Origin: Pseudonocardia sediminis
GTDB lineage: Bacteria; Actinomycetota; Actinomycetes; Mycobacteriales; Pseudonocardiaceae
DNA: 64,000 bases
Assembly (NCBI RefSeq): GCF_004217185.1
Contig: NZ_SHKL01000001.1
Coordinates: 2,602,001 to 2,666,000, forward strand
Direction: 5' to 3'
The position numbers and the translations under genes are program-made. This document shows, in pieces, positions 16,868-24,561 of the stretch. The notes below the pieces were generated by a model that worked only from the letters and a program-made list of their open reading frames with translations, was not told the DNA's origin and searched no databases. The number at the start of each line of letters is the position of its first letter. Within the stretch, counting starts at the first letter, position 1.

Positions 16868-17698
16868 CTACGGCAGGCCGAGCGCGAGGGCCAGCGGCGC
16901 CAGGCACAGGACGACGGCTGCGGTCGCCAGTGACCCGACCAGGGAGACGACGCTGGTACCGACCGGGATCGGGTCGGCAGGCGCGGCCGTGTCGGTGAGT
17001 ACGGCGATCCGTGCGTCCAACGCAGAGCCGGTAGCCGGGCCGAACGCGGCCGTCTCCGCCGGTGCGGTCGCGACCATGCTCAGCAGCGCCCCGGCCAGCG
17101 CGGGCACACCGGTGCGCCGGACCGCGGCGCGATCCGCGGCCAGCTCGGCGCGCAGGCGGCGGCGGTGGTCCCAGTGGCGGGCCAGCGGCGCGAAGAACAG
17201 GACGTCGGCGCCCGCTCGCCGCAGGAGCCCGCGGAGCGGGTCGCGGCGCTGGAGGTGGGCTTCTTCGTGTGCGAGCACGGCCGCGAGCTCGTCGGCGGCG
17301 AGACGCTCTACCGCACCGCGCGACACGTATAGGCGGGGGCGCCAGAGACCGGCGCAGAAAGCGAGTCGGTCACCGGTGTCCAGACAGACGACGCGCGCGG
17401 CCCTGACAGTCGTTGCTGCGACCGCCGACGGAACGGGGATCCGGGGCAAGGCGTCGACGCGACGGGCCGCTGCGATCCCGAGCCAGGCCGCACGTGCCGC
17501 CACCGTGGTGACCAGAGCGGCCGCGGCGGCGGGGGCCGCGTCCGCTGTGCACGCCCAGATCGACATCTGCCCGCAGCCCGAGGCGGCGAGGCGGGCGAGG
17601 GCACCGGCCCACCACGACAGCGTCACTCCGGACAGCACGGCGAGGATCGCGGCACTCACACGAAACGAACCGCGGCGGAGACTCTCGTGCGCGGTCAC
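16868..17698 (-). CDS. M56 (BlaR1-like) membrane metallopeptidase
   Basis: This 276-residue protein has membrane segments near its N-terminus, around 70-90 and at its C-terminus (VSLVGSLATAAVVLCLAPLA). Between them lies a zinc-protease core, VLAHEEAHLQRRDP (HExxH), with a downstream E (RLRAELAADRAAV) as third ligand. It matches M56 proteases of the BlaR1/MecR1 type but lacks a C-terminal penicillin-sensor domain. Its GTG overlaps the BlaI stop in a GTGA junction, the usual BlaI-M56 pairing. In this family the protease is thought to inactivate the partner repressor. In actinobacteria such pairs are often linked to copper or cell-wall genes; the signal here is unknown. Confidence 0.85.
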   Translation of the reverse strand: MTAHESLRRGSFRVSAAILAVLSGVTLSWWAGALARLAASGCGQMSIWACTADAAPAAAAALVTTVAARAAWLGIAAARRVDALPRIPVPSAVAATTVRAARVVCLDTGDRLAFCAGLWRPRLYVSRGAVERLAADELAAVLAHEEAHLQRRDPLRGLLRRAGADVLFFAPLARHWDHRRRLRAELAADRAAVRRTGVPALAGALLSMVATAPAETAAFGPATGSALDARIAVLTDTAAPADPIPVGTSVVSLVGSLATAAVVLCLAPLALALGLP

Positions 17699-18108
17699 GA
17701 GCGTCGCAGGCGATGCAGCGCATCGCGCTGCTCGGGGCTCAACTCGTCCAGGCGCAGCGCGAACGCGGCGAGCGCGGCGTCGCCGTAGCGCTCGACCACG
17801 GCAGCGGCCTCGCGCTCGCTCTCCGCCGCCACGAAGGTCACGGGATCCCCGATCGGCCGGTAGTGGTGTGACCGGCGTCCTACGGTGGCGCTCGCGTGCA
17901 GCAGTTGCTTGTCGGCCAGACGCCGCATCGTGGTCAGCACGGTGGTGTAGGCCAGCTCCGGCAGCAGGTCGTGCACGTGGTGCACGGTGAACGGCGCGGT
18001 CACCCGTCCGGTCCACACCGCGCGCATGATCCGCGACTCCAGCGGGCCGAGGACGGCAAGCGCCTGCTCGAGTCCTGGGGGCTCGGCCCCCTGACCGTTC
18101 GTGGGCAT
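17695..18108 (-). CDS. BlaI/MecI/CopY-family repressor
   Basis: This 137-residue winged-helix repressor contains LGPLESRIMRAVWTGRVTAP, then VHHVHDLLPELAYTTVLTTM, RRLADKQLL and a C-terminal dimerisation half (AAAVVERYGDAALAAFALRL). The block LAYTTVLTTMRRL is the recognition-helix signature. ATG 18108 is preferred because AGAGGTG sits 5 nt upstream; an in-frame ATG at 18147 would add 13 residues. It is co-translated with the M56 protease. The intergenic region upstream has palindromic AGTA/TACT and ACTA/TAGT elements that suit a BlaI-type operator and would also control the divergent DsbD_2-cupredoxin gene. Confidence 0.88.
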   Translation of the reverse strand: MPTNGQGAEPPGLEQALAVLGPLESRIMRAVWTGRVTAPFTVHHVHDLLPELAYTTVLTTMRRLADKQLLHASATVGRRSHHYRPIGDPVTFVAAESEREAAAVVERYGDAALAAFALRLDELSPEQRDALHRLRRS

Positions 18109-18170
18109 CCGCACCTCTCGATCGACTGTGCCGTCCTTCCGATGCACCGCCCCAAGCTACCAACCGCGCC

Positions 18171-18193
18171 AGTATGTACTATCGGCCGGTAGT
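18171..18193. promoter_or_regulatory. Probable BlaI-type operator between blaI and the DsbD_2-cupredoxin gene
   Basis: Two abutting palindromes are present. AGTA-TG-TACT lies at 18171-18180, and ACTATCGGCCGGTAGT at 18178-18193 is symmetrical at seven of eight pairs. They lie about 63 bp upstream of the BlaI ATG and 133 bp upstream of the divergent gene. TACT/AGTA half-sites are typical of BlaI/MecI/CopY repressors. Confidence 0.55.
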
Positions 18194-18325
18194 TGATAGG
18201 TGCCGGACGCGCGCTCGCACCGAGCTGATCGGCGCCGCCGTCGGCAAGGGTGCGCCCGGCCCCGATCGGAACCGGCCCTCCCATCCGGTTGCTCCCCCCA
18301 CCGCCGTTCGAGGAGAACAGTCCCC

Positions 18326-19393
18326 GTGAACCTCACCGCCGTGCTGCTCACCGGCCTTCTGGCCGGCGGGGTGACCTGCGCAGCCGTCCAGGGCGGCCTG
18401 CTTGCCGGGTTGATCACCCGCCAACGCGCGGTCACCTCGGCCACGCTGCCCGGCAGCACTCGGTCCACCACTTCCTGCTCCACGGCGGCGCCCTCGACGC
18501 GGTGGCAGGCCGTGATCGACGACCTGTTCCCGGTGGGCGGATTCCTCACCGGCAAACTCGTCTCGCACACGGTTCTGGGTGGGTTGCTCGGTGCCCTGGG
18601 CAGTGTCGTCCAACCGACCGTCGGCACGAGTGCTGCCCTGCAGATGGTCGCCGGAACGGCCGTCGTGATCTTCGGACTCGCGCAGCTCGGGGTGCCCGGA
18701 CTGCGCCGCATCACCATCGAACCCCCGCAGGCCTTGCGTCGGCTGGTGCTGCGCAGCGCCCGCTCGCAGGCCGTCTTCGCTCCCGGGCTCCTCGGGCTGG
18801 CCTCGGTCCTGATCCCGTGCGGAGTAACACTCTCCGTCGAGGCCCTCGCACTCACCTCCGGCTCTGCCCTGGCCGGCGCCGCGACCATGGCCGTGTTCGT
18901 GATCGGCACCAGCCCGCTGTTCGCGGTGCTGGGCTATGCGGCCCGCAAGGCCGCCACAGCCTGGCGCGGTCGGCTCGCCCTCGCCACCGGCGCGGTCGTG
19001 GTCGTCACGGGCCTGCTCACCCTCAACGGCGGCCTCGAGCTCGCGGGTTCCCCCGTGGCCGCCAGCCGGGTGATGGCTGCCGTCGCCGGGCCCGCGCCCG
19101 CGCCGCCGGCCGCGACGGTGGCCGATGGCCGCCAGACCGTGGCGATCAGTGCGACCTCCGAGGGTTACACGCCCGCGCTGACACAAGCCAGGGCCGGCCT
19201 CCCGACCACTCTGGTCATCGACTCCGACCAGCCCGCAGGCTGTGTCCGGTCCTTCACCATCGCCGCGATCGGGGTGCAGCAGATCCTGCCGGCCAGTGGC
19301 CGGACCCGCATCGACCTCGGCACCCTCGCGCCCGGGACCCTCGCCTACGCCTGCGGGATGGGCATGTACACCGGAACCATCACCGCCAGCTGA
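18326..19393 (+). CDS. DsbD_2/UreH-type membrane protein fused to a cupredoxin-like domain
   Basis: This 355-residue protein opens with MNLTAVLLTGLLAGGVTCAA, the DsbD_2/UreH/TauE-like six-helix module. A helix carries LASVLIPCGVTLSVEALALT; the TCA and PCG motifs are the conserved cysteines. After about residue 240 a soluble domain follows (VAISATSEGYTPALTQARAG) ending in LGTLAPGTLAYACGMGMYTG, a cupredoxin-like end with Cys and Met ligands. GTG 18326 is supported by AGGAGA upstream. A less conserved stretch (TRSTTSCSTAAPSTR) sits between helices 1 and 2. It is transcribed with copZ and diverges from blaI-M56. Role: probable copper transfer or export across the membrane. Confidence 0.82.
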   Translation: MNLTAVLLTGLLAGGVTCAAVQGGLLAGLITRQRAVTSATLPGSTRSTTSCSTAAPSTRWQAVIDDLFPVGGFLTGKLVSHTVLGGLLGALGSVVQPTVGTSAALQMVAGTAVVIFGLAQLGVPGLRRITIEPPQALRRLVLRSARSQAVFAPGLLGLASVLIPCGVTLSVEALALTSGSALAGAATMAVFVIGTSPLFAVLGYAARKAATAWRGRLALATGAVVVVTGLLTLNGGLELAGSPVAASRVMAAVAGPAPAPPAATVADGRQTVAISATSEGYTPALTQARAGLPTTLVIDSDQPAGCVRSFTIAAIGVQQILPASGRTRIDLGTLAPGTLAYACGMGMYTGTITAS

Positions 19394-19416
19394 CCATCGG
19401 GAACCCGGAGGCCGTC

Positions 19417-19635
19417 ATGTCCAGCACGCTGCAGCTCACCGTCCGGGGAATGCACTGCGGCAGCTGCGCCCTGCTCATCGACGACGCCCTCGCCGGCCTG
19501 CCCGGCGTGATCGACAGCCGGACGTCGACGAGAGCCGGACGCAGCACCGTCACCCACGACCACCGCACCGCCGAATTCGAGATCATCGCGGCGATCGAGG
19601 AGCTGGGTTACCGGGCCGAACCGGCCGTCGGATGA
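19417..19635 (+). CDS. copZ: CopZ-like heavy-metal-associated (HMA) chaperone
   Basis: This 72-residue single HMA domain contains GMHCGSCALLIDDAL (the GMxCxxC metal site) and the usual beta-alpha-beta-beta-alpha-beta ending EIIAAIEELGY. It binds soft metals, in this context Cu(I), and hands them to membrane transporters. It begins 23 bp after the DsbD_2-cupredoxin gene, with CGGAGG just upstream, so the two form an operon and the fusion protein is its likely partner. It ends 14 bp from the convergent ATPase gene. Confidence 0.9.
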   Translation: MSSTLQLTVRGMHCGSCALLIDDALAGLPGVIDSRTSTRAGRSTVTHDHRTAEFEIIAAIEELGYRAEPAVG

Positions 19636-19649
19636 CCGCACGCCGGCAC

Positions 19650-21830
19650 TCAGCGGCGTCCGCGCGTCTGGTGCACCGGGGGCACAGCCGCCCCGGGGCC
19701 GCAACAGGCGCAGCCGCCGTCGCATCCGGTCGGATCCGGTCCGTCGGCGGACGCCGTGCGAGGGTCGGCGGAGGACGGGGTGGTGGTCATCTCTGTCTGG
19801 CTCCCGGCTTTCGGAGGTGCCGGTGCACAGCATGCGTCCTCGAACTCCGGTGCGGCCTCCACGGTGACGTGGACCCGGCCCGAGGTCGTCGGTGCCGTGG
19901 TGAGACCGGGAAGGGTCCGTGTGCGCGCCGCCCGGACCGCGTTGAGGATGACCAGCACCTCCGCCGCCTCGTGGATCACGACGACGGTGGCCAGGCCCAG
20001 GACGCCGAACGCGGCGAGCGGGATCAGACTGCCGATGATCAGCAGCGAGAAGCCGACGTTCTGCAGCATGATCGTGCGGGCGCGCCGGGCATGTGCCAGG
20101 TTCTGCGGGAGGTGGCGCAGGTCCTCGCCCATCAGTGCGACGTCGGCGGTCTCGATGGCCACGTCGGTGCCCATGGCGCCCATGGCGATCCCGACGTCGG
20201 CCGTGGCCAGAGCGGGGGCGTCGTTGACGCCGTCGCCGACCATGGCGATACGGCGGCCGCGCGCGATCGTGGCGAGCAGGTCGGCCTTGTCCTCGGGCCG
20301 CAGCTCGGCGTGTACGACGTCGATCCCGGCCTGCTCGCCGAGCGTGGCTGCGGTGCGCTGGTTGTCGCCGGTGAGCATGGCGACCTCGATGCCGAGCTCA
20401 CGCATCCGGCGGACCGCCTCGGGTGCCTCGGGCCGGAGCTCGTCACGGACGGCGAGCGCACCGAGCAGCGCGCCGCCGCGCTCGAGCAGCACGACCGTGG
20501 CGCCCTCGCCCTGCAGTCGGGCGACGCTATCGGCGAGCGGTCCGGCATTCACCCAGCCGGGCTTGCCCAGCCGCAGATCGGTCCCGTCGCGGGTGCCGGT
20601 GAGGCCGTGCCCGGCGACGGCGGTGACGTCATCGGCGGGCTGCACCGTGATCGACCACAGCGGGTCCTCCGCTGCGGCGAGAACGGCGCGGGCGAGCGGG
20701 TGCTCGCTGCGGGACTCCAGGGCCGCGGCGGTGGCCAGGACGTCGGCGCGGTCCTCGCCGGGCGCGGCGATGACGTCGATCACCTCGGGCTTGTTGCGGG
20801 TGAGGGTGCCGGTCTTGTCGAGGGCGACGGCGCGGATCCGGCCGAGTTCCTCGAGCGCGGCGCCGCCCTTGACCAGCGCACCGTGCCGGCTGGAGGCACC
20901 GATCGCGGCGACGACGGTGAGCGGGACCGAGATGGCCAGCGCGCACGGCGATGCCGCGACGAGCACGACCAGGGCGCGTTCGAGCCAGAGCATCGGGTCG
21001 CCGAGGAGTGCCCCGATGCCGGCGATCAGGACGGCCAGGACCATGATCGCCGGGACGAGTGGCCGAGCGATGCGGTCCGCGAGGCGCTGGCCGGTGCCCT
21101 TGCGTTCCTGGGCCCGTTCGACGATGTGCACGATCCGGGCCAGCGAGCTGTTGGAGGCGGGAGCGGTGACCTCGACCTCGATGGCGCCGCCGCCGTTGAT
21201 CGTGCCGGCGTAGAGGGCGTCGCCGGGGCCGGCCTCGACGGGGACGGACTCGCCGGTGATCGCCGAGGTGTCGAGGCTGGTGCGGCCGGTTCGGATGGTG
21301 CCGTCGGTGGCGGCGCGCTCACCGGGCCGCAGGATCAGTACGTCGCCGACGACCAGGTCGTCGGGGGAGACGGTGGACTCCTGGCCGTTGCGCACGATCG
21401 AGGCGGTCGGGGGGACCAGTCCGAGCAGTGCGCGCAGGCCGCGCCGGGTCTTCGTCACCGCCCAGTGCTCGAGGCCCTCGGCGATCGAGAACAGGATGCC
21501 GAGCAGGGCGGCCTCGGCGATCTGGCCGAGTGCGACGGCGCCGATGGCGGCGATCGTCATCAAGGTGCCGACACCGATCCGGCCGTGGCGCAGGTTGCGC
21601 ACTGCGCCCGGGACGAACGTCGACGCCGCGGTCACGGCTGCGGCCAGCTCGATGCCGGCGACCAGCAGTGTCGGCGTGCCGGCGGCGAGGTCGGTCAGCC
21701 AGGCGACCGCGAGCAGCACCGCGGCGACCGCGGCCATCTGCAGCTCCCGGACCTGCCAGAGGCGGACGGGCCCCTCGGTGTCGGCCGCCACGTCGTTTGC
21801 GGGCTCGGTGCCGCAGCAGGCGTCAGACAC
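19650..21830 (-). CDS. P1B-type heavy-metal ATPase with SPC motif (P1B-4-like, Zn/Co/Cd class)
   Basis: This 726-residue ATPase carries TGES, DKTGTLT (phosphorylation Asp), SEHPLA and MVGDGVNDAPAL. The membrane metal site is ASPCALAIS and the last helices carry VVIHEAAEVLVILN. SPC together with a HEA block puts it closer to P1B-4 transporters (Co, Zn, Cd, Fe) than to Cu CPC pumps. There is no N-terminal HMA domain; instead ACC sits at the N-terminus (SDACCG) and Cys clusters at the C-terminus (DACCAP, GCDGGCACCG). The ATG overlaps the CadC-like repressor gene by 8 nt, so efflux is under that sensor's control. Substrate is inferred from motif and regulator. Confidence 0.9.
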   Translation of the reverse strand: MSDACCGTEPANDVAADTEGPVRLWQVRELQMAAVAAVLLAVAWLTDLAAGTPTLLVAGIELAAAVTAASTFVPGAVRNLRHGRIGVGTLMTIAAIGAVALGQIAEAALLGILFSIAEGLEHWAVTKTRRGLRALLGLVPPTASIVRNGQESTVSPDDLVVGDVLILRPGERAATDGTIRTGRTSLDTSAITGESVPVEAGPGDALYAGTINGGGAIEVEVTAPASNSSLARIVHIVERAQERKGTGQRLADRIARPLVPAIMVLAVLIAGIGALLGDPMLWLERALVVLVAASPCALAISVPLTVVAAIGASSRHGALVKGGAALEELGRIRAVALDKTGTLTRNKPEVIDVIAAPGEDRADVLATAAALESRSEHPLARAVLAAAEDPLWSITVQPADDVTAVAGHGLTGTRDGTDLRLGKPGWVNAGPLADSVARLQGEGATVVLLERGGALLGALAVRDELRPEAPEAVRRMRELGIEVAMLTGDNQRTAATLGEQAGIDVVHAELRPEDKADLLATIARGRRIAMVGDGVNDAPALATADVGIAMGAMGTDVAIETADVALMGEDLRHLPQNLAHARRARTIMLQNVGFSLLIIGSLIPLAAFGVLGLATVVVIHEAAEVLVILNAVRAARTRTLPGLTTAPTTSGRVHVTVEAAPEFEDACCAPAPPKAGSQTEMTTTPSSADPRTASADGPDPTGCDGGCACCGPGAAVPPVHQTRGRR

Positions 21831-22203
21831 GGTCGGCTCCTTGAGTGATGGTGTCGGAGTTGTCGAGGTCGAACAGGACCGAGAGCAGCGCGCGGCCCCG
21901 CGCGGAGAGCCGGTAGAGCACCATCCGGCCGTCTTTGCGTGAGGTCACGACACCGGCGATGCGGAGCTGGCGCAGGTGGTGCGACACCAGGCCCTGCGAC
22001 GCCCCGACGATCCACGCGGTGTCGCAGACGCAGAGCTCGTCGCCGTCGAGGACCGCGGCGGCGATCCGCAGGCGAGTCGGGTCGCCGAGCCCGCGGGCCA
22101 GGCCGGAGGCCGGTTCGACCCGCGCGGTGCTCGGTAGCGCCGCGCGGATCCGCTCGGCGTGGGGAAGGTCCAGGCAGAGCAGGTCGCACGCGTCGGCTGT
22201 CAC
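21823..22203 (-). CDS. ArsR/SmtB-family metal sensor, CadC-like
   Basis: This 126-residue winged-helix repressor contains GLGDPTRLRIAAAVLDGDEL, CVCDTAWIVGASQGLVSHHL and RQLRIAGVV. ELCVCD holds the helix-3 cysteines, and two more Cys sit near the N-terminus (DACDLLCLDLP), together forming a CadC-type alpha3N thiolate site for Cd, Pb or Zn. The start is GTG 22203. It precedes and overlaps the P1B ATPase gene, so metal binding should derepress efflux. TATTGATA at 22221-22228 upstream also occurs before the CzcD gene at 24542-24549, suggesting it controls both exporters. Confidence 0.9.
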   Translation of the reverse strand: MTADACDLLCLDLPHAERIRAALPSTARVEPASGLARGLGDPTRLRIAAAVLDGDELCVCDTAWIVGASQGLVSHHLRQLRIAGVVTSRKDGRMVLYRLSARGRALLSVLFDLDNSDTITQGADRV

Positions 22204-22220
22204 AGCAACGACACTACGTC

Positions 22221-22228
22221 TATTGATA
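22221..22228. promoter_or_regulatory. Candidate operator half of the CadC-like repressor
   Basis: TATTGATA lies 18 bp upstream of the repressor's GTG. The identical octamer recurs just before the CzcD gene. The AT-rich octamer stands out in this GC-rich context and fits ArsR/SmtB operator composition. A complete palindrome is not evident here. Confidence 0.35.
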
Positions 22229-22397
22229 TGTTTGGTCGAGAGGGCCGTGCTGTGGGCCCGATCGCCGGGGGAGGAAGAGTTCGGGGCTGCTCCGGGTCGC
22301 CCCTCCGGCGCGGCGTGCGGCGGGGCCCGTGGACGCTTGATCCGCCCCCGCTAGAGTCACTTTGTCCAGAATGTCGCTGTGACCGGATGAGGAGACG

Positions 22398-22871
22398 GTG
22401 CCCGTGCGAGGACGGCGTCCGGTCTACCGCTCGGGCGTCCCTGTGCTCGTGCTGTTGCTGGCGCTGCTCAGTCACACCGCTCTCGGGCCTCTGCTCGCCT
22501 GCCACGCCCGGACTGCGGAGGCGACTGCAGTCTCCGTCGCCACGGTCGCCGGCGCCGACGACTGTGTCGGCTGCCCCCCGGAGACCGAGACCCCGACCGC
22601 CGCGACGTGGTCGGCCCCGGGCTCCGCGGGCCCGGACGGCTGCACGGCCGGGCACCCCTGCCATCACCTCCCGTCCGACGGGCATGCGGTCGACGACGTG
22701 GGGGTGCGCGCATCGGACGCGCCGCGGATCGACGCGGCACCGGCCCCGGCATCTCGCTGTCTGACCCCGGAACGCCCTGAGCCGCTGCGCGTGCCCGTCT
22801 CGGTGTCGGGCCCGGTGCCGCTGCCCGGCGAACGCGAGCCCGTCGCGGTTCTCTGCGTCGATCGGAACTGA
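22398..22871 (+). CDS. Small exported Cys/His-rich protein ending in LCVDRN (family member 2)
   Basis: This 157-residue protein has a basic N-terminus and a signal-like helix (VPVLVLLLALLSHTALGPLL). Its middle is rich in Cys, His and Asp (DDCVGCPPET, DGCTAGHPCHHLPSDGH), and a Pro/Ala-rich stretch leads to AVLCVDRN at the stop. GAGGAGA lies 3-5 nt before the GTG. The C-terminus, the membrane segment and the metal-binding residues match the other LCVxR proteins here and recall mycobacterial LpqS. It precedes dsbA and VKOR on the same strand but is separated from them by 135 nt that can fold. It may be a metal-binding secreted protein, a regulatory upstream ORF, or both. Confidence 0.7.
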   Translation: MPVRGRRPVYRSGVPVLVLLLALLSHTALGPLLACHARTAEATAVSVATVAGADDCVGCPPETETPTAATWSAPGSAGPDGCTAGHPCHHLPSDGHAVDDVGVRASDAPRIDAAPAPASRCLTPERPEPLRVPVSVSGPVPLPGEREPVAVLCVDRN

Positions 22872-22901
22872 TCGGGCCGGCCGCGCCAGCAGTTGCGATG
22901 C

Positions 22902-22919
22902 GGCCCGCCGGCTCGGGCC
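22902..22919 (+). other. Hairpin in the gap between the LCVDRN gene and dsbA
   Basis: GGCCCG (22902-22907) pairs with CGGGCC (22914-22919) around a 6-nt loop, 30 nt after the LCVDRN stop codon and 88 nt before the DsbA start. The 135-nt gap has no other feature. Short GC stems are common in this DNA, so significance rests on the shared layout of the family. Confidence 0.3.
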
Positions 22920-23006
22920 GCCACGGTGCGGTCTTCCCCAGTCCCCGATGACCCGCGGTCGCGTGCGCCGAGAGTGCGCGCGCCGCCTAGCCCCGAAGGG
23001 CCCGCC

Positions 23007-23711
23007 ATGTCTCCGACCACCGGTAAACGACCCGCTCCGGCCCTGCCCGAGCGCAAGAAGATGTCCAACGTGAAGTTCTCACTGATCATCGTCGCCGTGT
23101 TCGTCGTCGCCGTGGGAGGTCTGTTCGCCATGACCCGCTTCGGCGGGGACTCCGCGGACAACCCCGCCGAGGCGGCGTCGATCGCCACCCGCGACAACAG
23201 CCACCGGCTGTCCTCCCCGCCCGGGGCGACGGTGAACTTCGTCGAGTTCCTCGATTTCGAGTGCGAGGCCTGTGGAGCCGTCTATCCGGCGATCGAGCAG
23301 TTGCGCGAGCAGTACGGCGACCGGGTCAACTTCGTCGTGCGCTACTTCCCGGTGCCCAGCCACTTCAACGCCGAGCGTTCGGCCCGGGCCGTCGAGGCCG
23401 CCGCCCAGCAGGGCAAGTTCGAACCGATGTACAAGATGATGTACGACACTCAGAAGGAGTGGGGGGAGCAGCAGGTCCCACTCGACGGTCGGTTCCGCGG
23501 ATACGCCCAGCAGCTCGGTCTCGACATGGCCCGCTTCGACCGGGTGTACAACGACCCGGCGACCCTGGAGCGGGTCAAGGCCGACCGCGAGGACGGACTG
23601 GCTCTCGGCGTCGAGGGGACGCCGACGTTCTTCGTCAACGGACAGAAGCTGGAGCCGCGCTCCTTCGACGACCTCACGAAAGCCCTCGACGACGCCCTCG
23701 CAGCGAGCTGA
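23007..23711 (+). CDS. Membrane-anchored DsbA-like thiol oxidoreductase
   Basis: This 234-residue protein has an N-terminal cytoplasmic tail, one transmembrane helix at about 24-44 (KFSLIIVAVFVVAVGGLFA) and an extracytoplasmic thioredoxin fold. The active site is FLDFECEACGAVYPAIEQL (CEAC) and the cis-Pro loop is VEGTPTFFVNG. It belongs to the DsbA/Thioredoxin_4 class that oxidises cysteines in exported proteins. The VKOR gene begins 5 nt downstream, giving the actinobacterial DsbA-VKOR pair that makes disulfides, which copper stress disturbs. The LCVDRN gene is upstream. Confidence 0.9.
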   Translation: MSPTTGKRPAPALPERKKMSNVKFSLIIVAVFVVAVGGLFAMTRFGGDSADNPAEAASIATRDNSHRLSSPPGATVNFVEFLDFECEACGAVYPAIEQLREQYGDRVNFVVRYFPVPSHFNAERSARAVEAAAQQGKFEPMYKMMYDTQKEWGEQQVPLDGRFRGYAQQLGLDMARFDRVYNDPATLERVKADREDGLALGVEGTPTFFVNGQKLEPRSFDDLTKALDDALAAS

Positions 23712-23716
23712 CCGGC

Positions 23717-24364
23717 ATGACCGACCTCGTCGAACGGCGTCCCGATCCCGCCGAGCCGGACCTCGGTCCGGACGGTCCGTTCCGCCGCGTGCTGCCCTGG
23801 CTGCTCATGGTCGGAGGCGGAATCGGCCTGCTCGCCGCGTTCGTGCTCACCGTCGAGAAGATCGAGCTCATCGCCGACCCCTCCTACGAGCCCAGCTGCA
23901 GCATCAACCCGGTGCTCAGCTGCGGGTCGGTGATGGCGACGGCGCAGGCGTCCGCGTTCGGGTTCCCGAACTCGCTGATCGGGATCGTGGGTTTCGCGGC
24001 CGTCGTCACCACCGGGGCGGTGCTGCTCTCCGGCGCACGGCTGCAGGGCTGGTACTGGGCCGGTCTGCAGGTGGGGGTGGTCTTCGGCGCCGGGTTCGTG
24101 CACTGGCTGATCGGGCAGAGCGTCTACCTGATCGGCGCGCTGTGCCCGTACTGCATGGCGGTGTGGGCGGTGACGATGCCGATCTTCTGGTACGTCACCC
24201 TGCGCAACCTCGACGCCGTGTCCGATCGGTTGCCGGCCGGGGCCCGGCGGGGGGTCAGGCGGCTGCTGAGCCTGCACGCCATCCCGTTGACCGTCTGGTT
24301 CCTCGCGGTGTTGGCGATCATCCTGCAGCGGTTCTGGGACTTCTGGACCAGCGCGCTGCCGTGA
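23717..24364 (+). CDS. Vitamin K epoxide reductase (VKOR) family protein
   Basis: This 215-residue four- to five-helix protein has the VKOR pattern. A loop cysteine pair (SCSINPVLSCGS) follows helix 1, and the quinone-linked active site is ALCPYCMAVW (CPYC) in helix 4. In actinobacteria VKOR reoxidises DsbA and passes electrons to the quinone pool. It lies 5 nt after the dsbA stop, and its own stop overlaps the start of a small lipoprotein gene (GTGA), so the three are one operon. The cytoplasmic N-terminus is about 25 residues and unstructured. Confidence 0.9.
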   Translation: MTDLVERRPDPAEPDLGPDGPFRRVLPWLLMVGGGIGLLAAFVLTVEKIELIADPSYEPSCSINPVLSCGSVMATAQASAFGFPNSLIGIVGFAAVVTTGAVLLSGARLQGWYWAGLQVGVVFGAGFVHWLIGQSVYLIGALCPYCMAVWAVTMPIFWYVTLRNLDAVSDRLPAGARRGVRRLLSLHAIPLTVWFLAVLAIILQRFWDFWTSALP

Positions 24365-24561
24365 GAAGGCAGGCGCTCCGGGCGGTGGCGTCGGCGGTTG
24401 CCGCCGCCACCGTCCTGGCCGCGGCGGCGTGCGGGTCCGACGCCTCCATGCCTGCCGCAGCCGATGTCGGTGTGCCGCCGTCCACAACAGGGTGTCCGGT
24501 CGGGCCGAGCCCTGCGTATCATTCATGCATACATTCGCATGTATTGATAGGAGCTCGGTGA
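24361..24561 (+). CDS. Small lipoprotein of the dsbA-VKOR operon
   Basis: GTG 24361 overlaps the VKOR stop in a GTGA junction and opens a 66-residue protein. It has a basic start (MRRQALRAVASAV), a hydrophobic segment, a lipobox ending at LAAAAC, and a short tail with two Cys and two His (GCPVGPS, HSCIHSHV). Its stop overlaps the CzcD ATG (TGATG). Both overlaps favour a real gene. The last third runs over an ArsR-type palindrome, so the gene may instead have been truncated when the czcD promoter arrived. Function unknown; a surface metal-binding lipoprotein is possible. Confidence 0.5.
   Translation: MRRQALRAVASAVAAATVLAAAACGSDASMPAAADVGVPPSTTGCPVGPSPAYHSCIHSHVLIGAR
24517..24549. promoter_or_regulatory. 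ArsR/SmtB-type operator upstream of czcD
   Basis: ATACAT-TCGC-ATGTAT (24529-24544) is a perfect 6-bp-arm palindrome. It is flanked by TATCA (24517-24521) and TGATA (24545-24549), also complementary. TATTGATA at 24542-24549 repeats the octamer upstream of the CadC-like gene. It lies 12-44 bp before the CzcD ATG, inside the small lipoprotein gene. It is the likely binding site of the CadC-like repressor. Confidence 0.6.

Noticed and set aside
19242..21848. 868-codon plus-strand frame opposite the P1B ATPase
   Set aside because: Antisense shadow of a gene with complete ATPase motifs.
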